Shown one piece after another: positions 54,544 through 63,845 of a DNA stretch of 64,000 nucleotides (its first letter is position 1; each line of letters opens with the position of its first letter). Under the pieces are notes generated by a model. The model did no database searches, was not told the origin of the DNA, and saw only the letters and a list, made by a program, of their open reading frames with translations. The stretch comes from Paludisphaera borealis. Lineage in GTDB: Bacteria > Planctomycetota > Planctomycetia > Isosphaerales > Isosphaeraceae. The position numbers and the translations under genes were made by a program. The stretch covers positions 2,046,001 through 2,110,000 of the forward strand of contig NZ_CP019082.1 of assembly GCF_001956985.1 (NCBI RefSeq). The letters run 5' to 3'.

Positions 54544-56209
54544 AGCTCTGAGACTGGCGGCCGTTCGCCCCCTGACGCCGCTGCGGGTCGATCGCGGTCC
54601 GGCGACCGACGAGAGTTGGTTCGCCCGCGCGAGCTGGTGGCTCGTGGCGTTGGGAATCCTGGCCCGGCTGGTCCGCTATCTGGTCGACTATCCCATCTGG
54701 CACGACGAGGCGTTCGTCGCGGCGAGCCTCTGGAACCGAAGTTTCGGCGAGCTGGCCCAGCCACTGGAATACGGGCAAGTCGCGCCCTGGCTGTTCCTCG
54801 TCGTCGAGCGGATCGTCGTGCTCTGCCTGGGATACTCCGAGCTGACGCTCCGGCTGTTTCCCACGGTTTGCAGCATCCTCAGCGTGGTCGTGTTCCGCCA
54901 TCTGGCGTCTCGACTGCTGCGCGGCTGGGCGTTGGTCCTGGCGACGGCGGTCTTCGCCTGCGCGTTTTACCCGATCCGCCACGGCAACGAGATCAAGCCG
55001 TACTCCGCGGACCTGCTGGCGGCCGTTTCGTTGCTGACCCTGGCGGTCGAGTATCTCCGCAAACCGGATTCAAGCCGGTGGTTGTGGATCGCGTCGGCCG
55101 CCTTGCCCGTACTCTTGGGCCTGTCGTACCCGGCCGTCTTCGTGGCCGGGGCGATCTGCCTGGCGTTGGCCCCGGCGGTCGTGTCGCGCAGCTCGACGCC
55201 AGTGCGGTTGGGGTTCGTGGCCTACGGTCTGATGCTGGTCGGGTCGTTCCTGGCGATCTACCTGGCGGCGACCGTCGTCCAGCAGCGGGAGATGGGGACG
55301 TTCTATCGTCTGGGATACTGGAAGGACTCGTTTCCTCCCCTTGATCAACCGTGGTGGATACCGGTCTGGCTGCTCGATATGCACAGCGGCAACATGATGG
55401 CCTACCCGGTCGGCGAGCGGAAAGGCGGAAGCGTCGCGACGCTCGCTTGCGCGCTCGTGGGGTGCCTGGCCCTCTGGCGACGCGATCGCCGCACCGTATT
55501 GGCCTTTCTGACGTTGCCGTTCGGCCTCGGCCTGGTCGCCGCGTTCCTCGGCCGGTATCCGTACGGCGGCGAGGCGCGGATCATGCAGTACCTCGCCCCG
55601 TCGATCTGCCTCCTGGCCGGTCTGGGAATGGCGGCGCTGTTCGCCCGGCTCTCCCGCCCGGCCCTGGCCTGGTCGGCGCCTCGATTTCTGGTCGCGGCGA
55701 TGGCACTGCTGGCCGTCGGCCTGGCGGTCCGCGACCTCGCCAAACCGTATCGAGTGGCCGCGGACCTCCGCGCCCGCGAGTTCGCCCGTCGGTTCTGGGT
55801 CGAACAGAGTGAAGGGGCCGACCTCGCCTGCCTCAAGTCGGACCTGGGCGTCGAGTTCGATCCCCACACCTGGCGCGCGGGAATGTCGGCCGTCTACCTG
55901 TTTTACCAGCGTCTGTATTCGCCCCGGCACCGCTCGGGCACCCCATTCCAGCTCGACCGCGACTCGTACACCGAGGCCCACCCGTTGAGGCTGGTCGTCT
56001 ACAACGATCTCGACGACAAGTCGCCTCCCATGAGTGCGTGGCTGTCCGAAATGGATCGCGATTACCGGTTGCGGCGGTCGGAGACGTTCGTCGTCGACCC
56101 CGGCAAGTCGGGGGAGTCTTGGCTCCGCGATGTTTACGGCGTTTTCGAGTTCGTGGCGCGGGAGCCGGCCCGTACGGCGACGGTCGGCGAGCCGTCGGCC
56201 CGGTACTGA
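54533..56209 (+). CDS. GT-C-type membrane glycosyltransferase-like protein, second of pair
   Basis: The product has 558 residues and the same layout as its neighbour: IWHDEAFVAASLWNRSF (Asp58-Glu59), RHGNEIKPYSADLL, and EFARRFWVEQSEGADLAC in the outer domain. The two are tandem paralogues, diverged enough to suggest different acceptors. The start at 54533 overlaps the previous stop, so the two are co-translated. The membrane topology is predicted to be about 10-11 helices. Confidence 0.82.
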   Translation: MSAEALRLAAVRPLTPLRVDRGPATDESWFARASWWLVALGILARLVRYLVDYPIWHDEAFVAASLWNRSFGELAQPLEYGQVAPWLFLVVERIVVLCLGYSELTLRLFPTVCSILSVVVFRHLASRLLRGWALVLATAVFACAFYPIRHGNEIKPYSADLLAAVSLLTLAVEYLRKPDSSRWLWIASAALPVLLGLSYPAVFVAGAICLALAPAVVSRSSTPVRLGFVAYGLMLVGSFLAIYLAATVVQQREMGTFYRLGYWKDSFPPLDQPWWIPVWLLDMHSGNMMAYPVGERKGGSVATLACALVGCLALWRRDRRTVLAFLTLPFGLGLVAAFLGRYPYGGEARIMQYLAPSICLLAGLGMAALFARLSRPALAWSAPRFLVAAMALLAVGLAVRDLAKPYRVAADLRAREFARRFWVEQSEGADLACLKSDLGVEFDPHTWRAGMSAVYLFYQRLYSPRHRSGTPFQLDRDSYTEAHPLRLVVYNDLDDKSPPMSAWLSEMDRDYRLRRSETFVVDPGKSGESWLRDVYGVFEFVAREPARTATVGEPSARY

Positions 56210-56347
56210 ATGTGTCCAAAACACTCTGGCCAACCGGGATCGGCAAAGATAAGCTAACTAGTGAAGTGAGCGTGAAGACGTGCCTTCGGGCATGCCTTCG
56301 CGACTCGAGGCCGACGATCAAAAAAATTCGACGTGACGGGGTTCGCC

Positions 56348-56692
56348 ATGCGTTTGGAGGCAGTGATCCTGCCCGAGCTGGGGACCGGTCCGGACATGCC
56401 GATCGTCGTCAGCCACTGGTACGCCGGACGGGGAGAAATCGTCTGGGAAGGGGATCGGCTGGTCGAAGTACTCGCCGGCCCCCTGACCTTCGATGTTTCC
56501 GCGCCGGCGACGGGACGCCTCGTCGAGATTCGTGGTCGGGAAGACGACCTGGTTGAACCAGGGTCGGTGCTCGGCTACGTCGCTCCGGACGACGAGCGGG
56601 ACGGTGGCGACGACGACGCGACGGAACGGAACGGGGGCAACGGCGAGCGCGGCCCGGGCGAATCGCCACGTCGGTCAGGTCGCCCCCGGTAA
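56348..56692 (+). CDS. Lone lipoyl/biotinyl-like domain lacking the acceptor lysine
   Basis: The product has 114 residues from the ATG at 56348. The barrel-sandwich pattern is clear (RLEAVILPELGTG, ... GEIVWEGDRLVEV, FDVSAPATGRLVEI, ... EPGSVLGYV). At the position of the modified lysine (E-T-D-K in E2 proteins) the residue is Pro45 in LAGPLTF. The C-terminus is Asp/Glu/Asn/Arg-rich and disordered. It cannot carry lipoate or biotin in the usual way. The stop overlaps the next gene's ATG (TAATG), so it is coupled to the Nudix hydrolase. Confidence 0.72.
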   Translation: MRLEAVILPELGTGPDMPIVVSHWYAGRGEIVWEGDRLVEVLAGPLTFDVSAPATGRLVEIRGREDDLVEPGSVLGYVAPDDERDGGDDDATERNGGNGERGPGESPRRSGRPR

Positions 56693-57192
56693 TGACCACG
56701 TTTCACGAGCGATCCGCTGGCGTCATCCCCTATCACCGCGAGGAAGACCAGGGTTTCATTTACCTGGTCTTGCACTCCGCGACGGTGCGGAACCCCCGCG
56801 CCAAGTGGGAATTCCCCAAGGGGGGCGTCGAGCAAGGCGAGAGCACCCGGCAGACCGCCGGCCGCGAGTTTCAAGAAGAAACCGGCCTGTCGAACTGGAC
56901 CATCCTCGACGGCTTCGAACGCAGCCTCTCATACACCTACATCCGCAGGGGCCGCAAAGTCGTCAAAACCGTCACATATTACCTCGTTGAAGTCGGCGGT
57001 CCGATCGAGCCGACGCGGTCCGAGGAGCACGTCGAAGACCCTCACGGCCACTGGTTCCACTGGGGGACCTTCGAGGAGATCAATCGGCTGCTCTACCACA
57101 CCAAGATCCGCCAGGTGTTCGCCGAGGCCCAGGCGTGGCTTCTGGACGTCCCGCCGCCGCCCGAGGCCGAGCCGGACCCGGAGCCTTCTTGA
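56692..57192 (+). CDS. Nudix hydrolase
   Basis: The product has 166 residues with a full Nudix box from Gly44 to Leu66, ending REFQEETGL. Such enzymes cleave nucleoside diphosphates linked to another moiety. The AKWEFPKGG lead-in and YYLVEVGGPIEPT match the MutT/Ap4A-type subgroup, but the substrate is not known. The last 15 residues are Pro/Glu repeats. It starts at the stop of the lipoyl-like gene and precedes tmk by 85 bp. Confidence 0.9.
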   Translation: MTTFHERSAGVIPYHREEDQGFIYLVLHSATVRNPRAKWEFPKGGVEQGESTRQTAGREFQEETGLSNWTILDGFERSLSYTYIRRGRKVVKTVTYYLVEVGGPIEPTRSEEHVEDPHGHWFHWGTFEEINRLLYHTKIRQVFAEAQAWLLDVPPPPEAEPDPEPS

Positions 57193-57277
57193 TCGAGTAG
57201 GTCGAAGCGCCGGTTCACCCGCCGCTCCCTTTTCTCGCGGGCGCGAGATATCATCTTGAGGAGAGGGGGGAACCAAC

Positions 57278-57985
57278 GTGACAGAGTACAAATTGCCGAG
57301 CTATTTATCCTGGGAGCGGCCGCATCCGGGCTTCTTCCTGGCGTTCGAAGGGCCCGACGGCGGCGGCAAGTCGACTCAGGCGGCCCGACTCGCGGACTGG
57401 CTCAGGGAAGACGACGAGTTCGACGTCGTCACCTGCCGCGATCCGGGCAGTACGCCTCTCGGCAACCGGCTCCGTGAGCTGCTCCTGGAACGGAGCGAGC
57501 TTCATCCGACCTTGAGGGCCGAGATGCTCCTCTTCATGGCGAGCCGCGCCCAGCTCGTCGAGGATGTCATCCGCCCGGCGCTCGCGGCGGGCCGAGTCGT
57601 GATCTGCGACCGTTTTCTGCTGTCGAACATCGTCTACCAGGGAGTCGCCGGGGGCCTGCCGATCGACGAGATCGCGCGCGTCGGCCAGGTGGCGACCGGC
57701 GGACTGCTGCCGGATCTCACGCTCGTCCTGAACGTCTCCCGAGACACCGCCAAGAGCCGCATCGGCGCGGCGCGTGACCGGCTGGAGGATCGCCCCGAGA
57801 GCTATCACGCCCAGGTGAACAAGGGCTTCTCGAACGCCCTTGATCTGATGATTGTCGGCCCCGAGGGATGCCCTTACTATCCATCCCCGATGACGACGAT
57901 CGACGCGAGCAAGGACGCCGACGACGTCGCTCGCCAGATTCGAAAGGCGGTGGCGAATGCCCTGCGTCTCGGTTCGCGGCCATGA
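57278..57985 (+). CDS. tmk: Thymidylate kinase
   Basis: The product has 235 residues from a GTG at 57278, after a GAGGAGAGGGGG site. The P-loop is FEGPDGGGKST (24-34); DPGSTPLGN (59-67) is the DR-like motif region; RVVICDRFLLSNI carries the conserved CDR. It phosphorylates dTMP to dTDP in thymidine nucleotide synthesis. It overlaps holB by 29 bp, a common arrangement. The N-terminal 16 residues extend the usual start. Confidence 0.94.
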   Translation: MTEYKLPSYLSWERPHPGFFLAFEGPDGGGKSTQAARLADWLREDDEFDVVTCRDPGSTPLGNRLRELLLERSELHPTLRAEMLLFMASRAQLVEDVIRPALAAGRVVICDRFLLSNIVYQGVAGGLPIDEIARVGQVATGGLLPDLTLVLNVSRDTAKSRIGAARDRLEDRPESYHAQVNKGFSNALDLMIVGPEGCPYYPSPMTTIDASKDADDVARQIRKAVANALRLGSRP

Positions 57986-58994
57986 CCGCGCGCTCGCTTC
58001 ACTCCGTTCCAGCGCCCAGTCGGGACGGCTCCCGCACGCGTTCCTGTTCGTCGGTCCCGAGGGGATCGGCAAGCGGACGTTCGCGCTGACGCTCGCGCAG
58101 TCGCTGCTTTGCGAGCGAAACGCCGAGGGGCTGCTTGAACCGTGCGGAGAATGCCCGGGATGCGTCCAAGTCGAGGCCGGATCGCATCCCGACCTGATCG
58201 TCACGGGTCGCCCCGACGACAAGCAGGAGCTGCCGATCCGGGTGATCCGCGACCTCTGCGCGGAGTTCGGCCTCAAGCCGGCGCGCGGAGTCCGCAAGGT
58301 GGCGGTCGTCGACGACGTCGACACGATGAACGACGAGGCGGCCAACGCCTTCTTGAAGACGCTGGAAGAGCCGCCGCCGGGGGCCGTGCTGATCCTCATC
58401 GGCACGTCGGCCGAGCAGCAGCTTGAGACGATCGTCTCGCGATGCCAGGTGGTCCGGTTCGATCCTCTGCCCGTCGACGAGCTGGCCGGGCTGTTGCTGG
58501 AAAAGGGGATCGCCGCCGACGCGGACGACGCCGCCAAGCTCGCCGCGCTGGCCGAGGGGAGCGTCAGTCGGGCGATCGGCCTGGCCGACCCGGACCTCGA
58601 CCGCTACCGCCGCGACCTGATCGACGGCCTGGCCGGCGAGCGCGGGTTCGACCCCGCCGAGCAGGTCCAGCAGCTTCTCGCCTTCTCGAAGAAGGCCGGC
58701 AAGGAGACCGGCGCCCAGCGCCGACGCGCCAGCCTGATGGTCGGCGAGCTGGCCCGGCTGTTCCGGGGGGTCTTGTGGCAGACCGCCGGCCTCGAACCGC
58801 CGTCGGCCGACCCCGCCGACCGCCGCGCCATCGCCGTTCTCGCCCAACGGCTCGAACCCGAAGACGTCTTCATCCTCGCCGACCGCGCGCTCGAAGCCGA
58901 TTTCCACCTCGCGCGCAACCTGTACATGCCGCTGGTCCTGGAATCGCTGTTCCACGACGTGGCGAAGGTCGTCAACCCGAAGGCGCGCGCCTGA
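57957..58994 (+). CDS. holB: DNA polymerase III subunit delta prime
   Basis: The product has 345 residues. AAA+ features are the P-loop-like GPEGIGKRT (33-41) and FLKTLEEPPPGAVLILIGT with the SRC arginine motif (VSRCQVVRF). A zinc module has the Cys triplet in EPCGECPGC. It is a clamp-loader subunit of the replicase, acting at the DNA. The start overlaps the tmk end. Confidence 0.92.
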   Translation: MPCVSVRGHDRALASLRSSAQSGRLPHAFLFVGPEGIGKRTFALTLAQSLLCERNAEGLLEPCGECPGCVQVEAGSHPDLIVTGRPDDKQELPIRVIRDLCAEFGLKPARGVRKVAVVDDVDTMNDEAANAFLKTLEEPPPGAVLILIGTSAEQQLETIVSRCQVVRFDPLPVDELAGLLLEKGIAADADDAAKLAALAEGSVSRAIGLADPDLDRYRRDLIDGLAGERGFDPAEQVQQLLAFSKKAGKETGAQRRRASLMVGELARLFRGVLWQTAGLEPPSADPADRRAIAVLAQRLEPEDVFILADRALEADFHLARNLYMPLVLESLFHDVAKVVNPKARA

Positions 58995-59114
58995 CAGTCG
59001 ATCGCGTCTCCCCGTGATCATGGTTCGGGATCGGCCGAGGGCCTAGAATAGGAGTAGAGGACGACGCGCTGACCGCGCCTCCTCGGATCAAGGCCCCCAG
59101 CAAGGAGACCTGAC

Positions 59115-60809
59115 ATGCCCCACGCGGCTTCTCCGAGTCCGACGCCGGATCAATCGCCGACGCTCGGCCAGTACCTGATCGACCGTTTGACGGAACTCGG
59201 CGTGGACCACGTCTTCGGGATACCGGGCGACTACGTGCTCAGCCTGTACAAGATGCTGGAGCAAAGCCCGATCAAGCTGGTGGGTACGACGCGCGAGGAC
59301 AGCGCGGGGTTCGCCGCCGACGCTTATGCGCGGGTTCATGGGCTGGGGTGCGTATGCGTCACCTACAGCGTCGGGGGCCTGTCGGCCTGCAACAGCATCG
59401 CCGGGGCCTACGCCGAGAAGTCGCCGGTCATCGTCATCAGCGGCTCGCCGGGGATGGGCGAACGCGTTCATCACCCGATGCTCCATCATCAAGTGAAAGA
59501 CTACGACACCCAGTACAAGGTCTACCGCCAGCTCACCGCCGCGTCGGCCGTGCTCGACCGCCCCGAGACCGCATTCAGCGAGATCGACAGGGTTCTCGAC
59601 GTCGTGGTCCGGAACAAGCGACCGGTCTACCTGGAAATCCCCCGCGACCAGATCCACGTCCGCCGCATCGGACCGCGACGGCCCCCCAAGCCCGAGCCCC
59701 CGAGCGATCCCCACGCGCTCCGCGAGGCGCTCGACGAGGCGACGGAACGGCTCACAAAGGCCAAGCGGCCGGCGATCCTGGCCGACGTCGAGATTCATCG
59801 TTTCCGCCTGTTGAAAGAGCTGTTGGAGTTGGCTGAATCGACGGGAATGCCGATCGCCTCGACGATCCTCGGCAAGAGCGTGTTGTCCGAGGCCCACCCG
59901 CTGTTCGCCGGGGTCTACGAGGGCGGAATGGGGCGTCCTGAGGTGACCGAACTGGTCGAGACGGCCGACTGCCTGCTGATGCTCGGCTGCTTCCTCACGG
60001 ACATCAACCTGGGGATCTTCACCGCCAAGCTCGACCCGTCGCGATGCATCGACGCAACCAGCGAGCACCTCCGCATCGGCCACCACCATTACCGCGACGT
60101 CCGGCTCGACGACTTCATCCGAGGCCTGATCGCGCGGAACCTGAAGGTCCAGCGCACGCCGGTCCCCAAGCGGTCGAACCCATTCGCCGAGATCGATATG
60201 GGGTCGGGAGACTCGCCGACGACCTCGCCGAGGCTGTTCTCTCGCCTCAACCGATTTCTGGCCGATCACAAGGAGACGACGGTCATCGCCGACATCGGCG
60301 ACTCGCTGTTCGGGGCGATGGATCTCGAAATGCACCGGCACACCGAGTTCCTCAGCCCAGCGTACTACACGTCGATGGGCTTCAGCGTCCCCGCGGCGGT
60401 CGGCGCCGGGCTGGCCAACCCGAGCGCCCGGGTCCTCGTGATCGTCGGCGACGGCGCGTTTCAGATGACCGGAATGGAGCTGTCGACGATCGCGCGGCAC
60501 GGCCTCAACCCGATCGTGATCGTTCTCAACAACCACGGCTACACCACCGAGCGGCTGCTCCTCGAAGGCGACTTCAACGACGTCCACGGCTGGGCGTTCC
60601 ACCGCATCCCCGACGTGCTGGGGACCGGCCTGGGGATCGAGATCCGCACGATGGGCGAACTCGAAACGGGACTCGCCCGGGCGCTGGGAAATACCGGCAG
60701 CTTCACCATCCTCAACGTCCATCTCGATCCTCTCGACCACAGCCCGGCGCTCGACCGGCTGGCCGGCAAGCTGGCGGCGATCGTCGACAAGCGCGCCGAC
60801 GCGTCCTGA
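59115..60809 (+). CDS. Thiamine-diphosphate decarboxylase, pyruvate/indolepyruvate type
   Basis: The product has 564 residues with the three-domain ThDP-enzyme layout. The catalytic Glu is Glu61 in GTTREDSAGFAADAYAR. The paired-His segment is VHHPMLHHQVKDYD. The ThDP/Mg site runs from Gly445-Asp446 (GDGAFQMTG) to Asn472 (LNNHG). It matches pyruvate and indolepyruvate decarboxylases more than acetolactate synthases. The reaction would be non-oxidative decarboxylation of a 2-oxo acid to an aldehyde. It stands alone and ends at a strong terminator. Confidence 0.9.
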   Translation: MPHAASPSPTPDQSPTLGQYLIDRLTELGVDHVFGIPGDYVLSLYKMLEQSPIKLVGTTREDSAGFAADAYARVHGLGCVCVTYSVGGLSACNSIAGAYAEKSPVIVISGSPGMGERVHHPMLHHQVKDYDTQYKVYRQLTAASAVLDRPETAFSEIDRVLDVVVRNKRPVYLEIPRDQIHVRRIGPRRPPKPEPPSDPHALREALDEATERLTKAKRPAILADVEIHRFRLLKELLELAESTGMPIASTILGKSVLSEAHPLFAGVYEGGMGRPEVTELVETADCLLMLGCFLTDINLGIFTAKLDPSRCIDATSEHLRIGHHHYRDVRLDDFIRGLIARNLKVQRTPVPKRSNPFAEIDMGSGDSPTTSPRLFSRLNRFLADHKETTVIADIGDSLFGAMDLEMHRHTEFLSPAYYTSMGFSVPAAVGAGLANPSARVLVIVGDGAFQMTGMELSTIARHGLNPIVIVLNNHGYTTERLLLEGDFNDVHGWAFHRIPDVLGTGLGIEIRTMGELETGLARALGNTGSFTILNVHLDPLDHSPALDRLAGKLAAIVDKRADAS

Positions 60810-60837
60810 ATACGAGCGCACGGCCCGGAAACGCGAA

Positions 60838-60877
60838 ACGGACCGGCCGACGCCTTGTGGCGCGTCGGCCGGTCCGT
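60838..60877. terminator. Strong bidirectional hairpin terminator
   Basis: ACGGACCGGCCGACGC (60838-60853) pairs perfectly with GCGTCGGCCGGTCCGT (60862-60877) over 16 bp around an 8-nt loop. A short T run (GGTTTT) follows at 60881-60886. It lies between the convergent decarboxylase and FG-GAP genes. Confidence 0.82.
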
Positions 60878-60903
60878 ATTGGTTTTCCCGCTTCGGGCGA
60901 CGA

Positions 60904-63561
60904 TCAGCCCGGCAGCTTGTTGCCGGCGCTCGTGAACCTCTGCACCTTGCGGGTGGTCGGCACGATGATCCCCGAGTGAACCCACGTATAGGTGTTGCCG
61001 TTGTGGAACTTGCCGCGGTTGTAGACGCTCCGGCCGAGGGTCCAGACGCCGGTGCCGGTGTCGTTCTTCCGGCTGGCGTTCTGCCTGCGGCCCGCCACCT
61101 TCTGGCCGTGGAAGGCCTGGATTCGCTGGCGGAAGCCGGCCGGCGGCAGGTACTGACTGAGCGCGACGCTCATCGGGAGCGGCGCGTAGTTGTACTGCGA
61201 CATCGCTGAGATCGTCGGTACGAACGAGCCGCCGAACTGGCTCAGATAGCTCACGGGGGTGAACAATCCGGGCGGGAGCGGCGTGGAGACGGCGCCCACG
61301 GTGGAACCGCCGCCGCTGCCTCCGCCGCCGCTGCCGCCGTTGATCGCCGCCGTGCCCTGGAAGGTTTGCACTCCCTCGGGCGAGCCGGCCAGCGTCTTGC
61401 CGCTGACGACCAGAGTCGAATTGCCCGAGGGCAGCTTCAACGCCGATCGAGGCGAGATCGTAATGATCGCCTGGTTCGCGTTGTTCGGGTCCGCCGTGAC
61501 GGTGGCGTTGGCGAACAACACCCCGTTGACTGTGATGGTCGTCGGGTCGATGTCGGTCGACGCGACGAACGGCTGGCCGGTGGGGGTCGTGGAGTTCGTC
61601 ACGTAGATCTTCATCGCGTCGGGCGTCGTCGGATTGACCGCGAACGGCGACGTCGTCGACGAGTCGATCTGGGTGATCGTGGTCTGGATCACGTTGGTCG
61701 CTGGAGGGATGCCCAGAGTGATCATCGCCCCCTGGACGATGAACCCGCCCCCGGCCGCCGTCGCACTGCTGGTGATGGTGTAGCTAGGCGCCCCGATGAT
61801 GAAGTCGCCGACGAGGTCGCTGTCAGCCGTGTGGATCTGGCCCGACGTCACCAGCCGACCCGAAACCGACGAGCCGAACGCGGTGGCGCCGAACCCGGGC
61901 GTGGTCGCGGTGAACTGCACCCCGGCCAGGGTCGCGGGATTCTCCGCGTCCGAGAGCTGGAACGAGCCGGTGTAGGTGCCCCCGTGCCCGGGGAGCAGGT
62001 ACGCCGAGTTGTTGCCAGGCGCCCCGATCAACACCTCGTTGGTCTGTCCGGAGTTGATCGGCGCGACAAAGCCCAGGGCCGAGCCCGCCATGTCGCCGAG
62101 GTTGCCGATCAGCGACAACGAGCTGACCGCGGCGGGGATCGTATTGAGCGTGAAGATCCCGTTGATGAGATTGTTCGCGCCGCCGTAGAGAATCGTGACG
62201 CGGCCCTGGTTCGCGGTCGTACTGGAGCCGCCGTAGTTCGGCGAGCCGATCATGATGTCGGCGACGCCGTCGCTGTTGAAGTCGCCCGCGCTGTAGACCG
62301 CGGCGCCGGCGCGTTCGCTGCCGGCCCCGCCGCCGCCGCTGATCGCGGCGCCGGGCACCGTCGCCGGGGACGAGCCGGCCGGCTGGCCGACGCGAGCGAG
62401 GGAGATGAAATTGTAGTTGAAGTTGTTGGTGACGAGGCCGCCCAGATTGCCGCCGTACACCAGGTAGGCGGTACCGTTCCCGCCGGCCGCCGCCGGGGCG
62501 CCGATCAGGAGGTCGCCAAGCCCGTCGCCGTTGACGTCGCCGGCGCCGGAGACCGCGAAGCCGGCCTGGTTGCCCGCCGCGGCGCCGGCCAGCACCAGAC
62601 CCGCGGTGCCGCCGGCCTGGCCGAACAGCGAAACATCGATGGGCGTGGTGTTCGTGCTCGTCGGAATGCCGTTGGCCGACACGACGTAGACGGCGCCGCT
62701 GTTGGCGGTCCCGCCGGTGCCGACCGTGGCGTTCGTCGCCCCCATGGCGATGTCGTTGGAGCCGTCGTTCAGGAAGTTGCCGATCCCCGCCACCGAGGCC
62801 CCCAGCCGCGAGCCGAGCACGGACGTCGCGTAGGTCACGATGCTGATGCCGGCCGTGGCCGTCGGGTTGTCAAGGTCGATCGTCTGCCCGGACAGGCCGA
62901 GAAGATTCGTCGAGCCGTAGACGAGATAGACCCGGCCCGAGCCGATGCTCGTCGCGTCGCCGGCGGCGTCGAGGGCGTTCGGGGCGCCGATCAGGAACGC
63001 CTGCGTGCCGTTGATCACCCCCGCGTTGGCCACCGAGAAGCCGAGTTGCGAGCTTCCGCTCTTGCTCGCGATGAAGGTGATCCCCGTGAAGTTGTAGGCG
63101 CCGGTCGAGCTGCCGGAGATCGGATTGACCTGGCCGGTCGTGCCCAGAGTGTTTAACGCGCCGACCCGTCCGTTGGGGGCGACGTTGGTGACCAGGGGCA
63201 CGGTCGTGTTCAGCCAGTCGAGCGTCGACGTCGTGGTGGCGGTCGACTGCTGCTGGGAGCCGAAGACGAGCGAGACCGACGGGGTGGTGCCGTTCGGCGA
63301 GCCGATCAGGAAGCTGTCGTAACCAGTGCCGTTGATATCGCCGAGCTCGGCGACGCTGGCGCCGGCGTTCTGGCTGGTCGTCGAGCCGACCATGTTGATG
63401 CCGACGTTGCCGGTGGCGATGTTGGGCAACGCCGGGGGCGTCGTGGATCCCAGGTCGAACGCCATCAAGATCTTGGCTTCCAGGTTTTCGCCACGAGGCC
63501 GAAACGCCACTTTCTTCCGCACCGCCTTCGACGGCCGCGGACCGCGCTTGCCAAACAGCAT
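60904..63561 (-). CDS. FG-GAP repeat beta-propeller protein, exported
   Basis: The product has 885 residues from the ATG at 63561, with GGAGGGAG before it. No classical signal peptide is seen; the start has KAVRKKVAFRPRGENLEAKILMA, similar to the long planctomycete N-termini with an LExxxLL-type motif. The body holds about seven FG-GAP units (e.g. GDINGTGYDSFLIGSP, GDVNGDGLGDLLIGAP, GDFNSDGVADIMIGSP), enough for a seven-bladed integrin-like propeller, with Asp-rich calcium loops. A Thr/Asn/Gly-rich region and an Ig-like part follow, then a short basic C-terminus. Likely surface-associated. Confidence 0.85.
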   Translation of the reverse strand: MLFGKRGPRPSKAVRKKVAFRPRGENLEAKILMAFDLGSTTPPALPNIATGNVGINMVGSTTSQNAGASVAELGDINGTGYDSFLIGSPNGTTPSVSLVFGSQQQSTATTTSTLDWLNTTVPLVTNVAPNGRVGALNTLGTTGQVNPISGSSTGAYNFTGITFIASKSGSSQLGFSVANAGVINGTQAFLIGAPNALDAAGDATSIGSGRVYLVYGSTNLLGLSGQTIDLDNPTATAGISIVTYATSVLGSRLGASVAGIGNFLNDGSNDIAMGATNATVGTGGTANSGAVYVVSANGIPTSTNTTPIDVSLFGQAGGTAGLVLAGAAAGNQAGFAVSGAGDVNGDGLGDLLIGAPAAAGGNGTAYLVYGGNLGGLVTNNFNYNFISLARVGQPAGSSPATVPGAAISGGGGAGSERAGAAVYSAGDFNSDGVADIMIGSPNYGGSSTTANQGRVTILYGGANNLINGIFTLNTIPAAVSSLSLIGNLGDMAGSALGFVAPINSGQTNEVLIGAPGNNSAYLLPGHGGTYTGSFQLSDAENPATLAGVQFTATTPGFGATAFGSSVSGRLVTSGQIHTADSDLVGDFIIGAPSYTITSSATAAGGGFIVQGAMITLGIPPATNVIQTTITQIDSSTTSPFAVNPTTPDAMKIYVTNSTTPTGQPFVASTDIDPTTITVNGVLFANATVTADPNNANQAIITISPRSALKLPSGNSTLVVSGKTLAGSPEGVQTFQGTAAINGGSGGGGSGGGSTVGAVSTPLPPGLFTPVSYLSQFGGSFVPTISAMSQYNYAPLPMSVALSQYLPPAGFRQRIQAFHGQKVAGRRQNASRKNDTGTGVWTLGRSVYNRGKFHNGNTYTWVHSGIIVPTTRKVQRFTSAGNKLPG

Positions 63562-63845
63562 GGGAGACTCCCTCCTCCAGGCTCCTATCCGCGTTCCGCC
63601 ACGAGTCAATTCGCTACGGCGCCTCGCGGCGGGCGACCCTCGTTAGACGCGTTCGACCCCGAAAAGCTCCAGCTCTCGAAGCCGAACGGCCTCGGCGCGA
63701 TCTCGCCGCCAAGGGTTCCCTTTTACCTCAGCAGTTTCGACCTGCTCGCGGCCGCAACTCCATTGAAACCGTCCGGCTTACAACCCGCACTCATCCGGAC
63801 TCCCGTTCTTTCGATTCAACTCGAACAATCCGTAAATCCGATAGT

